DNA of 64,000 nt from Microbacterium excoecariae (lineage in GTDB: Bacteria; Actinomycetota; Actinomycetes; Actinomycetales; Microbacteriaceae), in contig NZ_JAANCO010000001.1 of NCBI RefSeq assembly GCF_011326725.1, positions 1,178,001 through 1,242,000 on the forward strand, written 5' to 3'. Shown piece by piece: positions 50,870 through 60,603 of this stretch (its first letter is position 1; each line of letters begins with the position of its first letter). The notes under the pieces are model-generated. The model worked only from the letters and a program-made list of their open reading frames with translations, made no database searches and was not told the origin of the DNA. The translations under genes were made by a program, and so were the position numbers.

Positions 50870-51823
50870 ATGGATCCCCGCGACATTCACATCCCCGTGC
50901 TGCTCGAGCGCTGCCTCGAGCTCCTTGCCCCCGCGCTCGAGCGCGACGGCGCCGTCTACGTCGACGGCACCCTCGGCATGGGCGGCCACGCCGAGGCCGT
51001 CCTCTCCCGCCACCCGAACGCGGTCCTGGTCGGGATGGATCGCGATACCCAGGCGCTGGAGCTGGCGGGCGCGCGACTGGCTCCCTTCGGGGACCGCGTG
51101 CACCTCGTGCACACCGTGTACGACGGGATCCGCGCGGCGCTCGATCAGGCCGAGATCGCGCGCGCCGACGGGATCCTCTACGACCTGGGGGTGTCCTCGC
51201 TGCAGCTCGACGAGGCGGACCGCGGCTTCGCGTACGCGCAGGACGCACCGCTCGACATGCGCATGGACCAATCCGCCGGTCGCACCGCCGCGGACGTCGT
51301 CGCGACCTACGGCGAGGGCGACCTGCGGCGCATCTTCGAGCGATACGGCGAGGAGAAGCTGGCGGGGCGATACGCCCGCGCGATCGTTGCGGCGCGGCAG
51401 AACGGCCCCATCGCGCGATCGGGGGATCTCGTCGACATCCTCCAGGGCGCCACTCCGGCCGCGCTGAAGAACGCGGGGCACCCCGCCAAGCGCGTCTTCC
51501 AGGCGCTCCGCATCGAGGTCAACGGCGAGCTCGAGGCCCTCGAGCGCGCGATCCCGGCGGCTCTGGACGCGCTCGCGGTGGGCGGGCGGCTCGTCGTGAT
51601 GAGCTACCAGTCGCTCGAGGATCGCTTCATCAAGCGCCTCTTCGCGGAGGCGACGGCGTCGTCCGCCCCTCCCGGCCTCCCGGTCGAGCTCCCGGAGCAC
51701 CAGCCGCGATTTCGTCTCCTTGTCCGCGGCGCGGAGCGCGCGGGCGAGGCCGAGGCCCAGGCCAACCCGCGCGCGCTGCCCGTGCGCCTGCGCGCCATCG
51801 AACGCATCCGGGAGGACCGATGA
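50870..51823 (+). CDS. rsmH: 16S rRNA (cytosine-1402-N4)-methyltransferase
   Basis: SAM-dependent methyltransferase (317 residues) fine-tuning the ribosomal P site. SAM site [16 protein letters not shown]. Further family segments: [22 protein letters not shown] and [12 protein letters not shown]. The ATG at 50870 is chosen because conserved sequence (HIPVLLERC) starts seven residues later. An in-frame GTG at 50768, four bases after the mraZ stop, would add 34 non-conserved-looking residues. Neither start has a strong Shine-Dalgarno. The stop overlaps ftsL (ATGA). Confidence 0.94.
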   Translation: MDPRDIHIPVLLERCLELLAPALERDGAVYVDGTLGMGGHAEAVLSRHPNAVLVGMDRDTQALELAGARLAPFGDRVHLVHTVYDGIRAALDQAEIARADGILYDLGVSSLQLDEADRGFAYAQDAPLDMRMDQSAGRTAADVVATYGEGDLRRIFERYGEEKLAGRYARAIVAARQNGPIARSGDLVDILQGATPAALKNAGHPAKRVFQALRIEVNGELEALERAIPAALDALAVGGRLVVMSYQSLEDRFIKRLFAEATASSAPPGLPVELPEHQPRFRLLVRGAERAGEAEAQANPRALPVRLRAIERIREDR

Positions 51824-52398
51824 GCATCGCACACGCCGACCTCCTGCCGCAGCCGCATCGCCCGCGGCCGGAGGCGCCCGAGCGCGGTCTCCGCGCCGTG
51901 CCGCGGGCCGAGAGGCGGCGGCGCCCGCGCGTCGCGTACGCCGCGGTCGCGGTCACGGGAGCCGTGCTCATCGCGGCCGCCCAGCTCGGCGTCTCCATCC
52001 TCACGGCGCAGGGCAGTTACGAGCTCGCAGGGCTCGAGCAACAGCAGCGCCAGCTGACGCTCGATCGGCAGGAGCTCGCGGACGACGTGGCGGGCCTGGC
52101 CTCGCCGCAGTACCTCGCCGCGAATGCCTCGGCGCTGGGAATGGTGATCGATTCCTCCCCGAGCTACCTGCGCCTGAGTGACGCCGCGATCACGGGATCC
52201 GGCGCGCCCGCGGGGGATCAGTCGACCGTGAACGTCCAGTCCGGCAACGCCGCGGCCAACGCGCTCATCGCCGACACGCCGCTCGTGACCGACCGCGGGG
52301 CCACCCTCGGCGGCGGAGGCGCGGAGAACGCCGCGGCGGAGGAGACGCCCGTCGCTCCGCCGCTCGAAGACGGCCTGCCCGTCCCGACCACGCACTAG
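51820..52398 (+). CDS. ftsL: FtsL-like division protein
   Basis: Predicted 192-residue bitopic membrane protein. A basic cytoplasmic part ([10 protein letters not shown]) is followed by one membrane segment (about 41-64) and a coiled-coil stretch ([26 protein letters not shown]), then a low-complexity tail. Size and topology match FtsL, which with FtsB and FtsQ controls the FtsWI synthase. Sequence identity of FtsL is always low; position between rsmH and ftsI supports the call. Confidence 0.85.
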   Translation: MSIAHADLLPQPHRPRPEAPERGLRAVPRAERRRRPRVAYAAVAVTGAVLIAAAQLGVSILTAQGSYELAGLEQQQRQLTLDRQELADDVAGLASPQYLAANASALGMVIDSSPSYLRLSDAAITGSGAPAGDQSTVNVQSGNAAANALIADTPLVTDRGATLGGGGAENAAAEETPVAPPLEDGLPVPTTH

Positions 52399-52424
52399 CC
52401 CTTTTTCCCGAGACGAGGATCGTG

Positions 52425-54218
52425 ATGAACACTCCGGTCAGCCACACGGCGCGGCGCCGCACGAGCATCGCGGCCGTCGTCGTCCTGATCGTGCTGATCG
52501 CGTTCGTCGTGCGCCTGTTCGATATCCAGGTCGTCCGGGCGCAGGAGCTGATCGACGACTCGTACAAGACGGCGAACTTTGTCAGCACCGACACGATCCT
52601 CGGTGTGCGCGGCTCGATCGTCGACTCCGAGGGCCAGGTGCTCGCGAGCAGCACCGTGCGCTACCACGTGAACGTGGATCCCGCCGTCGCGGACGACGTC
52701 ACCCGCTACGACGAGGCCGGCGAGAAGTATGTCGAGACGTGGGGGCACCTCGCCGAGCGCATCGGCGACGTCATCGGCATGACGGGCGCGGAGGTCGAGC
52801 AGGTCGTCGACGACGCGCTGGCGGCCAACCCCGACTCCCGGTACGCGCGGGTGGAGAGCGGCATCACGACCGAGCAGTACCGCGCGCTCCTGGAGCTCGA
52901 CGCACCCATGCTCACGTTCGAGCAGCAGAAGTCCCGCACCTATCCGAACGGCGCCGTCGCCGGAAACCTCGTCGGCTTCACGAGCACGGACGAGGAGCCG
53001 CTCGCGGGGTACGAGCTCATGCAGGACGCCTGCCTCGCGTCGACCGACGGGTCGGTGCAGTATCAGACCTCGGGCGATCGCGGCGTGCGGATCCCCGGGA
53101 CCACGGTCGAGACGCCCGCAACAAACGGCGGCACGCTCCAGCTCACGATCGACACCGACCTCAGCTGGTACCTCCTCCAGATGCTCAAGGAGGAGGTCGA
53201 GGCGCAGCGGGCGCAGGCGGGGTCGATCATGGTCGTCGAGGTGGAGACCGGCGAGGTCAAGGCCGCCGTGGACTATCCGACGCTCGACCCGAACGATCCG
53301 CAGGCGGTCGACGCCTCCGAGCGCGGCGCGTCCGTGTTCACCCGGACCTTCGAGCCGGGATCCACGTTCAAGGCGATCACGACGGCGACGGTCTTGGACC
53401 AGGGGGCGGCGACGCCCCTGACCCCCGTCGATGCGTCGGGCTACGAGGAGTTCGACAACGGCGCGGCCGTCGGCGACTCCTACGCGCACGGGGTCTTCCA
53501 CTACACGCTGACGGGCGCGATGGTCGACTCGTCGAACGTCGCGCTGTCGAAAATCGGATCCCTCGTGTCCGCCGACACCCGCTACGACTACCTCACGGCC
53601 TTCGGCGTGGGGGAGAAGACGTCGATCGACTTCCTCGGCGAGGGGACGGGCGTGCTGCGCCCGTCCGACGAGTGGGACAACCAGACCTACTACGCGACCA
53701 CCTTCGGCCAGGGCTACACGGTCACGATGCCGCAGGTCGTCAGCGCCTACCAGACGCTCGCGAACGGCGGCGTACGGACCCCGCTGAGCATCGTCGACTC
53801 GTGCACCGCGGCCGACGGCACCGTGACCTCTCCCGCGCTTCCCGACGAGCAGCGGGTCGTCAGCGAGGACGCGGCCGACACGACCGTCGACATCCTCGAG
53901 AACGTGGCCAACGCGGGCTCGGTGTCCGACCTCATCCAGGTGCCGGGCTACCGCATCGCCGCGAAGACGGGAACGGCGCAGAAGTCGGACGGCAACGGCG
54001 GATACAAGAGCGGCGTCTACTTCACGAGCCTCGTCGGCATGGCCCCGGCGGACGATCCTCAGTACATCGTCATGGTGAGCCTCGATGAGCCGCGTAGAGT
54101 AACGTCGTCTGCGGCCACGGCCCCGGCGTTCCAGAAGGCCATGACCCAGGTGCTCAAGACGTACCGCGTCCCGCCGTCGGACGAGCCCTTCGAGCCGCTT
54201 CCCCAGTTCACGGATTGA
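52425..54218 (+). CDS. ftsI: Septal transpeptidase FtsI (class B PBP)
   Basis: Septum-specific peptidoglycan transpeptidase (597 residues). One N-terminal membrane segment (about 12-34), a dimerisation domain, then the penicillin-binding domain with SxxK in PGSTFK, SxN in DSSNVALSK and KTG in AAKTGTAQK. The ATG at 52425 (GTG at 52422 adjacent) has GAGG upstream. The next gene is murF, not murE as in most actinobacterial clusters. Confidence 0.96.
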   Translation: MNTPVSHTARRRTSIAAVVVLIVLIAFVVRLFDIQVVRAQELIDDSYKTANFVSTDTILGVRGSIVDSEGQVLASSTVRYHVNVDPAVADDVTRYDEAGEKYVETWGHLAERIGDVIGMTGAEVEQVVDDALAANPDSRYARVESGITTEQYRALLELDAPMLTFEQQKSRTYPNGAVAGNLVGFTSTDEEPLAGYELMQDACLASTDGSVQYQTSGDRGVRIPGTTVETPATNGGTLQLTIDTDLSWYLLQMLKEEVEAQRAQAGSIMVVEVETGEVKAAVDYPTLDPNDPQAVDASERGASVFTRTFEPGSTFKAITTATVLDQGAATPLTPVDASGYEEFDNGAAVGDSYAHGVFHYTLTGAMVDSSNVALSKIGSLVSADTRYDYLTAFGVGEKTSIDFLGEGTGVLRPSDEWDNQTYYATTFGQGYTVTMPQVVSAYQTLANGGVRTPLSIVDSCTAADGTVTSPALPDEQRVVSEDAADTTVDILENVANAGSVSDLIQVPGYRIAAKTGTAQKSDGNGGYKSGVYFTSLVGMAPADDPQYIVMVSLDEPRRVTSSAATAPAFQKAMTQVLKTYRVPPSDEPFEPLPQFTD

Positions 54219-54248
54219 CGCGCGTCTCGCGCGAAGGACCAGCACGTT

Positions 54249-55664
54249 ATGATCGCTCTTTCACTCTCCGAGATTGCGGCCGCCGTTGGCGGCGAGCTGC
54301 ACCTCGTGGGCGCGGACACGCCTGCCTCGCGCGTGTCCGGCGCCGTCGACACCGACTCGCGCCTCGTCGGACCGGGCGACATCTTCGCCGCCAAGCCGGG
54401 GGAGGTCACGGACGGTCACCTCTTCGTCGCGACCGCGGCGTCCGCCGGGGCGGCGCTCGCGATCGTTGAGCGCGTCGTGCCCGAGGCGGAGTGCTCCCAG
54501 GTCGTCGTGCCGGACGTGGTGCGGGCGCTCGCCGACCTCGCCCGCGAGGTCGTCGGCCGCGTGCGCGCCCTGGGCCACCTGCGGGTCGCGGGGATCACCG
54601 GATCCAACGGCAAGACGACGACGAAGAACATGCTCGCGCGGATTCTCGAGGACGAGGGTGAGACCGTCGCGCCCGTGGCGAGCTTCAACAACGCGGTCGG
54701 CGCCCCGCTGACGATGCTCCGCGTGACCGAGACGACCCGCTTCCTCGTCTGCGAGTTCGGCGCCGACGCGCCGGGTCAGATCGCGCGCCTCGCGGGGCTC
54801 GTGACGCCCGACGTCGTGATCGAGCTCATGGTGGGGCTCTCCCACGCCGGCGGCTTCGGCGGCATCGAGCAGACGGCGATCGCCAAGCGCGAGCTCGTCG
54901 AGGCCGCGCGCCCCGGCGGCGTGGCCGTCCTCAACGCCGACGATCCGCGTGTCGCGGCGATGGCCCCGGCAGCCGCCGAGCGCGGGCTGAACGTGCGGTG
55001 GTTCGGCCGCGGCGAGGACGCGGATGTCCGCGCCGAGGACGTGCGCGTCACGCCGCACGGCACCGACACGCGGCTCGTCGTGGACGGCGAGCGGTTCGAC
55101 ATGCACCTGCAGGTCCTCGGTGCGCACCACGTGTCGAACGCGCAGGCGGCGCTGACCGCGGCCGTCGCGCTCGGCGTCGCGCCCGCGGCGGCCGTCGCGC
55201 GCCTGGAGTCCGTCGCGCTCGCCGAAAGGTGGCGCATGCAGCCCCTGGGATCGGAGCGCGTGCGGATCATCAACGACGCGTACAACGCCAGCCCCGACGC
55301 GATGCAGGCCGCCCTGCGCACGCTTGCCGAGATCGCCCAGCCGGGCGAGCGCATGGTGGCGGTGCTCGGCGCGATGAGTGAGCTGGGCGAGCTCGACGTC
55401 GAGGAGCACCAGAAGATCGGGCTGCTTGCCGTGCGCCTGCGGATCCCGCGCATCGTCGTCGTCGGCCGCGAGGCGCGCCCGCTGTACCTGGCGGCCATCG
55501 CCGAGGGCTCCTGGAGCGACGAGGCCGTGTTCTTCGAGACCGCGGACGAGGCCTTCGCGTACCTCGCCGATGAGCTCGTCGACGGCGATCGCGTGCTCGT
55601 CAAGTCGTCCAACGCCGCGGGCCTGAGGTTCCTCGGCGACCGTCTGGGAGAATTGTTCGCGTGA
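54249..55664 (+). CDS. murF: UDP-MurNAc-tripeptide-D-Ala-D-Ala ligase
   Basis: Cytoplasmic ligase (471 residues) adding D-Ala-D-Ala to the UDP-MurNAc-tripeptide. ATP site ITGSNGKTTTKNM; the MurF-specific INDAYNASPDAM distinguishes it from MurE. In the central domain the usual nVG.AHl.FGs segment reads MVGLSHAGGFGG, a moderate departure. AAGGACC lies nine bases before the ATG. The stop overlaps the mraY start (GTGA). Confidence 0.95.
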   Translation: MIALSLSEIAAAVGGELHLVGADTPASRVSGAVDTDSRLVGPGDIFAAKPGEVTDGHLFVATAASAGAALAIVERVVPEAECSQVVVPDVVRALADLAREVVGRVRALGHLRVAGITGSNGKTTTKNMLARILEDEGETVAPVASFNNAVGAPLTMLRVTETTRFLVCEFGADAPGQIARLAGLVTPDVVIELMVGLSHAGGFGGIEQTAIAKRELVEAARPGGVAVLNADDPRVAAMAPAAAERGLNVRWFGRGEDADVRAEDVRVTPHGTDTRLVVDGERFDMHLQVLGAHHVSNAQAALTAAVALGVAPAAAVARLESVALAERWRMQPLGSERVRIINDAYNASPDAMQAALRTLAEIAQPGERMVAVLGAMSELGELDVEEHQKIGLLAVRLRIPRIVVVGREARPLYLAAIAEGSWSDEAVFFETADEAFAYLADELVDGDRVLVKSSNAAGLRFLGDRLGELFA

Positions 55665-56773
55665 GATCACTACTGGCAGCGGCGGCGATCTCGCTCGCGT
55701 TCACGCTGATCCTGACCCCCGTCTTCTTCCGGCTCTTCCGGACGTGGGGGTGGGGGCAGGTCATCCGCACGGACGGCGAGGGCTTCAACGCGCCCAAGCA
55801 CGAGACGAAGCGCGGCACGCTCACGATGGGCGGCGTCATCTTCATCCTCGGCACGATCGTGGGGTATCTCGCCGGCACCTTCGCGGGCGGTAACCCCCCG
55901 ACGCTGTCGGGCTGGCTCGTCCTGTGGGCGATGCTCGGATTTGGCACCGTGGGCTTCATCGACGACTACATGAAGGTCAAGATGCAGCACTATGCCGGCC
56001 TGTCGGGCTGGAAGAAGATCGCCGGGCAGATCATCGTCATGGTGCCCTTCGGCGTCGTCGCCCTGAACTTCCCCAACAGCGCGGAGCAGACCCCGGGCAG
56101 CCCGTACGTGTCGTTCATCCGCGACATCGACGTGCTCTCGTTCATGGCGCTGACGCCCGTGCTCGGGTGGCTGCTCTACCTCGCGTGGCTGTCGCTCCTC
56201 GGCACGGGCTTCTCGAACTCCGTCAACCTCACCGACGGGCTGGACGGGCTGGCCGCCGGCGCCGGGATCTTCGTCGTCGGCGCGTACAGCCTCATCGCGT
56301 TCTGGCAGTTCAACCAGGCGTGCGCGGGCGTCGGCACGGCGCCCGATAACCTCGCCGCCTGCTATCAGGTCCGCGACCCGCTCGATCTCGCGATCGTGTC
56401 GGCGTCGTTCGCGGGCGCGCTCGTCGGCTTCCTCTGGTGGAACGCCCCGCGCGCGAAGATCTTCATGGGCGACGTCGGGTCGATGGCGATCGGCGGCGTC
56501 GTGGCCGCCATGGCGATCCTCACCCGCACCGAGCTCCTCGGCGTGCTGATCGCGGGCCTGTTCGTCATGGCGAGCGGATCCGTGATCCTGCAGCGGCTCT
56601 ACTTCAAGATCACGGGCGGGCGTCGCCTGTTCCTCATGAGCCCCGTGCACCATCACTTCGAGCTGCGCGGATGGCCGGAGACGACGATCGTCGTGCGCTT
56701 CTGGATCATCGCGGGCCTCTTCGCCGTCACGGGCGTCGGCCTGCTCTACATCGAATGGCTCTCGCGCGTATGA
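55661..56773 (+). CDS. mraY: Phospho-MurNAc-pentapeptide transferase
   Basis: Integral membrane enzyme (370 residues) forming lipid I from UDP-MurNAc-pentapeptide and undecaprenyl phosphate. Ten hydrophobic segments. Catalytic Asp-rich motifs: GFIDDYMKV, and NLTDGLDGLA, and the MGDVGS segment; also the His cluster SPVHHHFELRGWPE near the C-terminus. GTG start overlapping murF. ATGA overlap with murD. Confidence 0.97.
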   Translation: MRSLLAAAAISLAFTLILTPVFFRLFRTWGWGQVIRTDGEGFNAPKHETKRGTLTMGGVIFILGTIVGYLAGTFAGGNPPTLSGWLVLWAMLGFGTVGFIDDYMKVKMQHYAGLSGWKKIAGQIIVMVPFGVVALNFPNSAEQTPGSPYVSFIRDIDVLSFMALTPVLGWLLYLAWLSLLGTGFSNSVNLTDGLDGLAAGAGIFVVGAYSLIAFWQFNQACAGVGTAPDNLAACYQVRDPLDLAIVSASFAGALVGFLWWNAPRAKIFMGDVGSMAIGGVVAAMAILTRTELLGVLIAGLFVMASGSVILQRLYFKITGGRRLFLMSPVHHHFELRGWPETTIVVRFWIIAGLFAVTGVGLLYIEWLSRV

Positions 56774-58317
56774 CCGATGATGTGACCACGCGACTCGCGT
56801 CGCTCACGAGCTGGCGGTCGGACTGGGCGGGCCTGAGGGTCGCCGTCCTGGGACTCGCGGCGACCGGGTTCTCCGTCGCGGACACGCTCGCCGAGCTCGG
56901 CGCGGACGTGCTCGTCGTGACGGAGCAGGCGCCCGAGGAGTACGCGGGGCTGCTGCCCGTCATCGGGGCTCGGCTCCACGAGGGGCCGCTCGACGAGGCA
57001 CCCGAGGAGCTCGTCCGCTTCGCACCCGAGGTCGTCGTGGCGTCGCCGGGGTTCTCGCCGGCTCACCCCGTGATCCGCTGGGTGCGCGAGCGGGGGATCG
57101 CGCTGTGGGGCGACATCGAGCTGGCGTGGCGCGTGCGCGACAAGGTCGTGCGCGCCGACGGCACGCCCGCCGAGTGGATCCTCGTGACGGGGACCAACGG
57201 CAAGACGACCACGACGCGCCTCGCGGCCACGATGCTCGTCGAGGCGGGGCTGCGCGCCGCGCCGTGCGGCAACATCGGCGTTCCCGTGCTCGACGCGGTG
57301 CGGGATCCCGCCGGGTTCGATGTCTTTGTCGTCGAACTGTCGAGCCACCAGCTCTGGTACCTCGGGCTGTCGGACGGCGTTGGGGCGCCCGTCCCCGCCG
57401 CCGCGACCTGCCTCAACCTCGCCGACGACCACCTCGAGTGGCACGGGTCCTTCGCCGCCTACCGCGACGCGAAGGCGGTGGTCTATCGCCACACGCGCAT
57501 CGCCTGTGTGTACAACAAGGCGGATGTCGCCACGCGCCGGATGGTCGAGGAGGCGGACGTCACCGAGGGCGCGCGCGCCGTCGGGTTCGACCTCGGCGTT
57601 CCCGGGCCGAGCGATGTGGGCGTCGTGGACGGGATCCTCGCCGACCGCGCGTTCGTCGAGAACCGTCGGACGTCGGCGGCGGAGCTCGTCACCCTCGAGG
57701 AGCTGGGCGCCCGCGGGCTTTCCGCGCCCCACGTCGTTCAGAACGTCCTCGCCGCCGCCGCGCTCGCGCGCGCCGTGGGCGCCGAGCCCGCCGCGATCCG
57801 CCGGGCGCTCGCGACCTTCGCCCTGGATCCGCACCGCGCGCAGCTCGTCGCGCAGGCGGGGGGCGTGTCGTGGATCGACGACTCGAAGGCGACCAACCCG
57901 CACGCGGCCATCGCCTCGCTCACGGCGTACCCGGGGTGCGTGTGGATCGTCGGCGGGCTGTTCAAGGGCGTGGACATCGACGCGCTGATCGCCGAGCGCG
58001 GAGCGTCGGTGTCCGCGGCGATCGTCATCGGCGTCGACCGGTCCCCGGTCGTCGAGGCGTTCGCGCGACACGCGCCGGACGTTCCCGTGATCGAGGTCGA
58101 CGACGCTCAGACTGATTCCGTGATGAGGCGCGCCGTGGATCGCGCGGCGGAGGCCGCGGCATCGGGCGGCGCCGTCCTGCTCGCGCCGGCGGCGGCCTCC
58201 TTCGACCAGTTCGCGAGCTACGGCGAACGCGGGGACAGGTTCCAGGAGGCGGTGCGGGACCGGATCGAGAGGGGAAGGCCGGATGACCTCGACGGCGCGG
58301 CCCCCGCGGGCGACTGA
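56770..58317 (+). CDS. murD: UDP-MurNAc-L-Ala-D-Glu ligase
   Basis: Cytoplasmic ligase (515 residues) adding D-Glu. N-terminal UDP site LRVAVLGLAATG, ATP site VTGTNGKTTTTRLA, and the segments VELSSHQL and CLNLADDHLEWHG, which are MurD-specific. The DSKATNPHAAIASL motif follows. Its 3' end overlaps ftsW by 35 bases, the largest overlap in the cluster. Confidence 0.96.
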   Translation: MTDDVTTRLASLTSWRSDWAGLRVAVLGLAATGFSVADTLAELGADVLVVTEQAPEEYAGLLPVIGARLHEGPLDEAPEELVRFAPEVVVASPGFSPAHPVIRWVRERGIALWGDIELAWRVRDKVVRADGTPAEWILVTGTNGKTTTTRLAATMLVEAGLRAAPCGNIGVPVLDAVRDPAGFDVFVVELSSHQLWYLGLSDGVGAPVPAAATCLNLADDHLEWHGSFAAYRDAKAVVYRHTRIACVYNKADVATRRMVEEADVTEGARAVGFDLGVPGPSDVGVVDGILADRAFVENRRTSAAELVTLEELGARGLSAPHVVQNVLAAAALARAVGAEPAAIRRALATFALDPHRAQLVAQAGGVSWIDDSKATNPHAAIASLTAYPGCVWIVGGLFKGVDIDALIAERGASVSAAIVIGVDRSPVVEAFARHAPDVPVIEVDDAQTDSVMRRAVDRAAEAAASGGAVLLAPAAASFDQFASYGERGDRFQEAVRDRIERGRPDDLDGAAPAGD

Positions 58318-59512
58318 CACCCCCGCCATGCGCGCGCGCGTCTCCCTGGGGCGCGCGATCGGACCGCTGTCGGTCGAGTTCCTCCTGATCCTCTCCTCCG
58401 TGCTGTTCCTCACGGTCTTCGGCGTCGTCATGATCTTCTCGGCGACGACGGTCGAGTCGATCGCGGCGACGGGCAGCCCCTTCAACGACGGCATAGGGCA
58501 CCTCGTGTACGCCGCCGTCGGGATCCCGCTCATGCTCATCGTGAGCCGCCTCCCGGTCGCCTGGCTGCGCCGGCTCGCCTGGCCCGGCCTCGTCATCGGG
58601 CTGGTTTTGCAGCTGCTGGTGTTCACGCCGCTTGGCTTTGAGTTCGGCGGCAACCGCAACTGGCTGGACCTCGGCGCCGTCACGGTGCAACCGTCCGAGT
58701 TCCTGAAGCTCGCCCTCGCTCTCTGGATGGCGCTTGTGCTGTACCGCAAGCGCGACCGCCTCGACAGCTTCTGGCAGGTCGCGATCCCGCTGCTCCCCGT
58801 CGCCCTCCTCGCCATGGGAACGGTCCTCGCCGGCGAGGACCTCGGCACCGTCATGATCATGGCGCTCATCGTCCTGGGCGCGATGTTCTTCGCGGGCGTT
58901 CGGCTGCGCATGCTCCTGCCGCTCATCCTGGGCGGCGTGCTCGCGGTCGGTTTCGTGGCGCTCACGAGCACCAACCGCCTCACGCGCATCATGAGCGTGC
59001 TCGACCAGGACTGCCTGGACGACTACCTCGGGACCTGCTATCAGCCGCTGCACGCCATGTGGGGGCTGGCCGGCGGCGGCCTCCTCGGCCTCGGGCTCGG
59101 CAACTCGAAGGAGAAGTACAACTGGCTGCCCGCCGCGGCCGACGACTACATCTTCGCGATCGTCGGCGAGGAGCTCGGGCTCCTCGGCTGCGTCGTCGTC
59201 CTCGCGCTGTTCGCGGTCCTCGCGGTCGGGACGTTCCGCATCGTGCGCCGCACCGACGACCTCTTCGCGCGCGTCGCGGCCGGCGGCATCGGCGTCTGGA
59301 TCATCGGCCAGGCGCTCGTCAACATCGGCGTCGTGCTGCGGATCTTCCCCGCGCTTGGCGTGCCCCTGCCGTTCCTCTCGGCGGGCGGATCCTCCCTCAT
59401 CGCGGTCCTGCTCGCCTCGGGAATCCTGCTGAGCCTCGCGCGCACGCTCCCGGACGGGGCCCGGCCCGTCGGAGCCGTGCCGGCGCCGCTCCGGCGTAAG
59501 ATCGTCCGGTGA
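58283..59512 (+). CDS. ftsW: Septal peptidoglycan polymerase FtsW
   Basis: SEDS-family glycosyltransferase (409 residues), partner of FtsI. About ten membrane segments. Family motifs: VQPSEFLKLAL, GEDLGTVMIM (with the catalytic-type Asp region) and PLPFLSAGGSSL. An extracytoplasmic loop holds a Cys pair (DQDCLDDYLGTCYQ), a feature seen in actinobacterial FtsW. The first ~25 residues overlap the murD end, and an internal ATG at 58328 is an alternative start. Confidence 0.96.
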   Translation: MTSTARPPRATDTPAMRARVSLGRAIGPLSVEFLLILSSVLFLTVFGVVMIFSATTVESIAATGSPFNDGIGHLVYAAVGIPLMLIVSRLPVAWLRRLAWPGLVIGLVLQLLVFTPLGFEFGGNRNWLDLGAVTVQPSEFLKLALALWMALVLYRKRDRLDSFWQVAIPLLPVALLAMGTVLAGEDLGTVMIMALIVLGAMFFAGVRLRMLLPLILGGVLAVGFVALTSTNRLTRIMSVLDQDCLDDYLGTCYQPLHAMWGLAGGGLLGLGLGNSKEKYNWLPAAADDYIFAIVGEELGLLGCVVVLALFAVLAVGTFRIVRRTDDLFARVAAGGIGVWIIGQALVNIGVVLRIFPALGVPLPFLSAGGSSLIAVLLASGILLSLARTLPDGARPVGAVPAPLRRKIVR

Positions 59513-60603
59513 CGACGTACCTCCTCGCCGGTGGCGGAACCGCCGGGCACGTGAACCCCATGCTCGCCGTGGCGGACGGCCTCCGGGCGCGCCGACCCGA
59601 GGACGAGGTGCTCATCCTCGGCACCGCGGAGGGCCTTGAGTCCCGCCTTGTGCCGGAGCGCGGATACGAGCTGCTCGTCGTTCCCAAGGTCCCGTTCCCG
59701 CGCCGCCCGAACGGCGCCGCCCTGCGCTTCCCGGCGCGCTTCGCGCGGGCCGTGCGCACCGCGCGCGGCTACCTCGCGGACCGCGGCGTCGACGTCGTGC
59801 TCGGCGTCGGCGGCTACGCCGCGGCGCCCGCGTACGTTGCGGCCCACCGCGCGGGGATCCCCGCGGTGGTCCACGAGGCGAACGCCCGGCCCGGGCTCGC
59901 GAACGTCCTGGGCGCGCGGTCGGCGTCCGCCGTGGGCGTCGCGTTCCCCGGCACCCGGATCCGCGGGGCCGAGGTCGTCGGGATGCCGCTGCGCCCCGAG
60001 ATCGTCGGCCTCGACCGCGCGGCTCGCCGCGCCGAGGCCGCGGCGCATTTCGGCCTCGACGCCGAGCGCCCCGTCCTCCTGGTCTTCGGGGGATCCCTCG
60101 GGGCGCGCCGCCTCAACGACACCCTTGGGCAGTCCTGGCGCGACGTGCGCGACGCGGGCTGGCAGATCCTCCACGTCACGGGGGAGCGCAGCGACCTCGC
60201 CGACCCGGGCGTTGCCGGGTATGTCCTGCGGCGCTACGTCGACCGCATGGACCTCGCGTTCGCGCTCGCCGACCTCATCGTCGCGCGCTCCGGCGCCTCG
60301 ACGGTCTCCGAGGTCTCGGCGCTCGGCATCCCGGCCGTGTATGTGCCCTATCCCGTCGGCAACGGCGAGCAGCGCCTGAACGCCGCGTCGGCGGTCGCGG
60401 CCGGCGCCGCGCGGCTCGTCGAGGACGCCGCCTTCACCCCGGCCTACGTCCGCGACGAGCTGGTGCCTCTCCTCGGCGACCGCGACGCCATCGCGCAGAT
60501 GGCGCGCTCCGCCGAGGGCGCGGGCACCCGCCGCGGCACCGAGAACGTCATCGCCCACCTCGACCAGGCGCTTTCCGCGCGAGGGGAGAACTCCCGCCCA
60601 TGA
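59509..60603 (+). CDS. murG: MurG GlcNAc transferase
   Basis: Membrane-associated glycosyltransferase (364 residues) converting lipid I to lipid II. N-terminal Gly-rich loop [19 protein letters not shown], second motif [14 protein letters not shown], and C-terminal UDP-binding [11 protein letters not shown] and [18 protein letters not shown] start overlapping ftsW. Confidence 0.96.
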   Translation: MTTYLLAGGGTAGHVNPMLAVADGLRARRPEDEVLILGTAEGLESRLVPERGYELLVVPKVPFPRRPNGAALRFPARFARAVRTARGYLADRGVDVVLGVGGYAAAPAYVAAHRAGIPAVVHEANARPGLANVLGARSASAVGVAFPGTRIRGAEVVGMPLRPEIVGLDRAARRAEAAAHFGLDAERPVLLVFGGSLGARRLNDTLGQSWRDVRDAGWQILHVTGERSDLADPGVAGYVLRRYVDRMDLAFALADLIVARSGASTVSEVSALGIPAVYVPYPVGNGEQRLNAASAVAAGAARLVEDAAFTPAYVRDELVPLLGDRDAIAQMARSAEGAGTRRGTENVIAHLDQALSARGENSRP

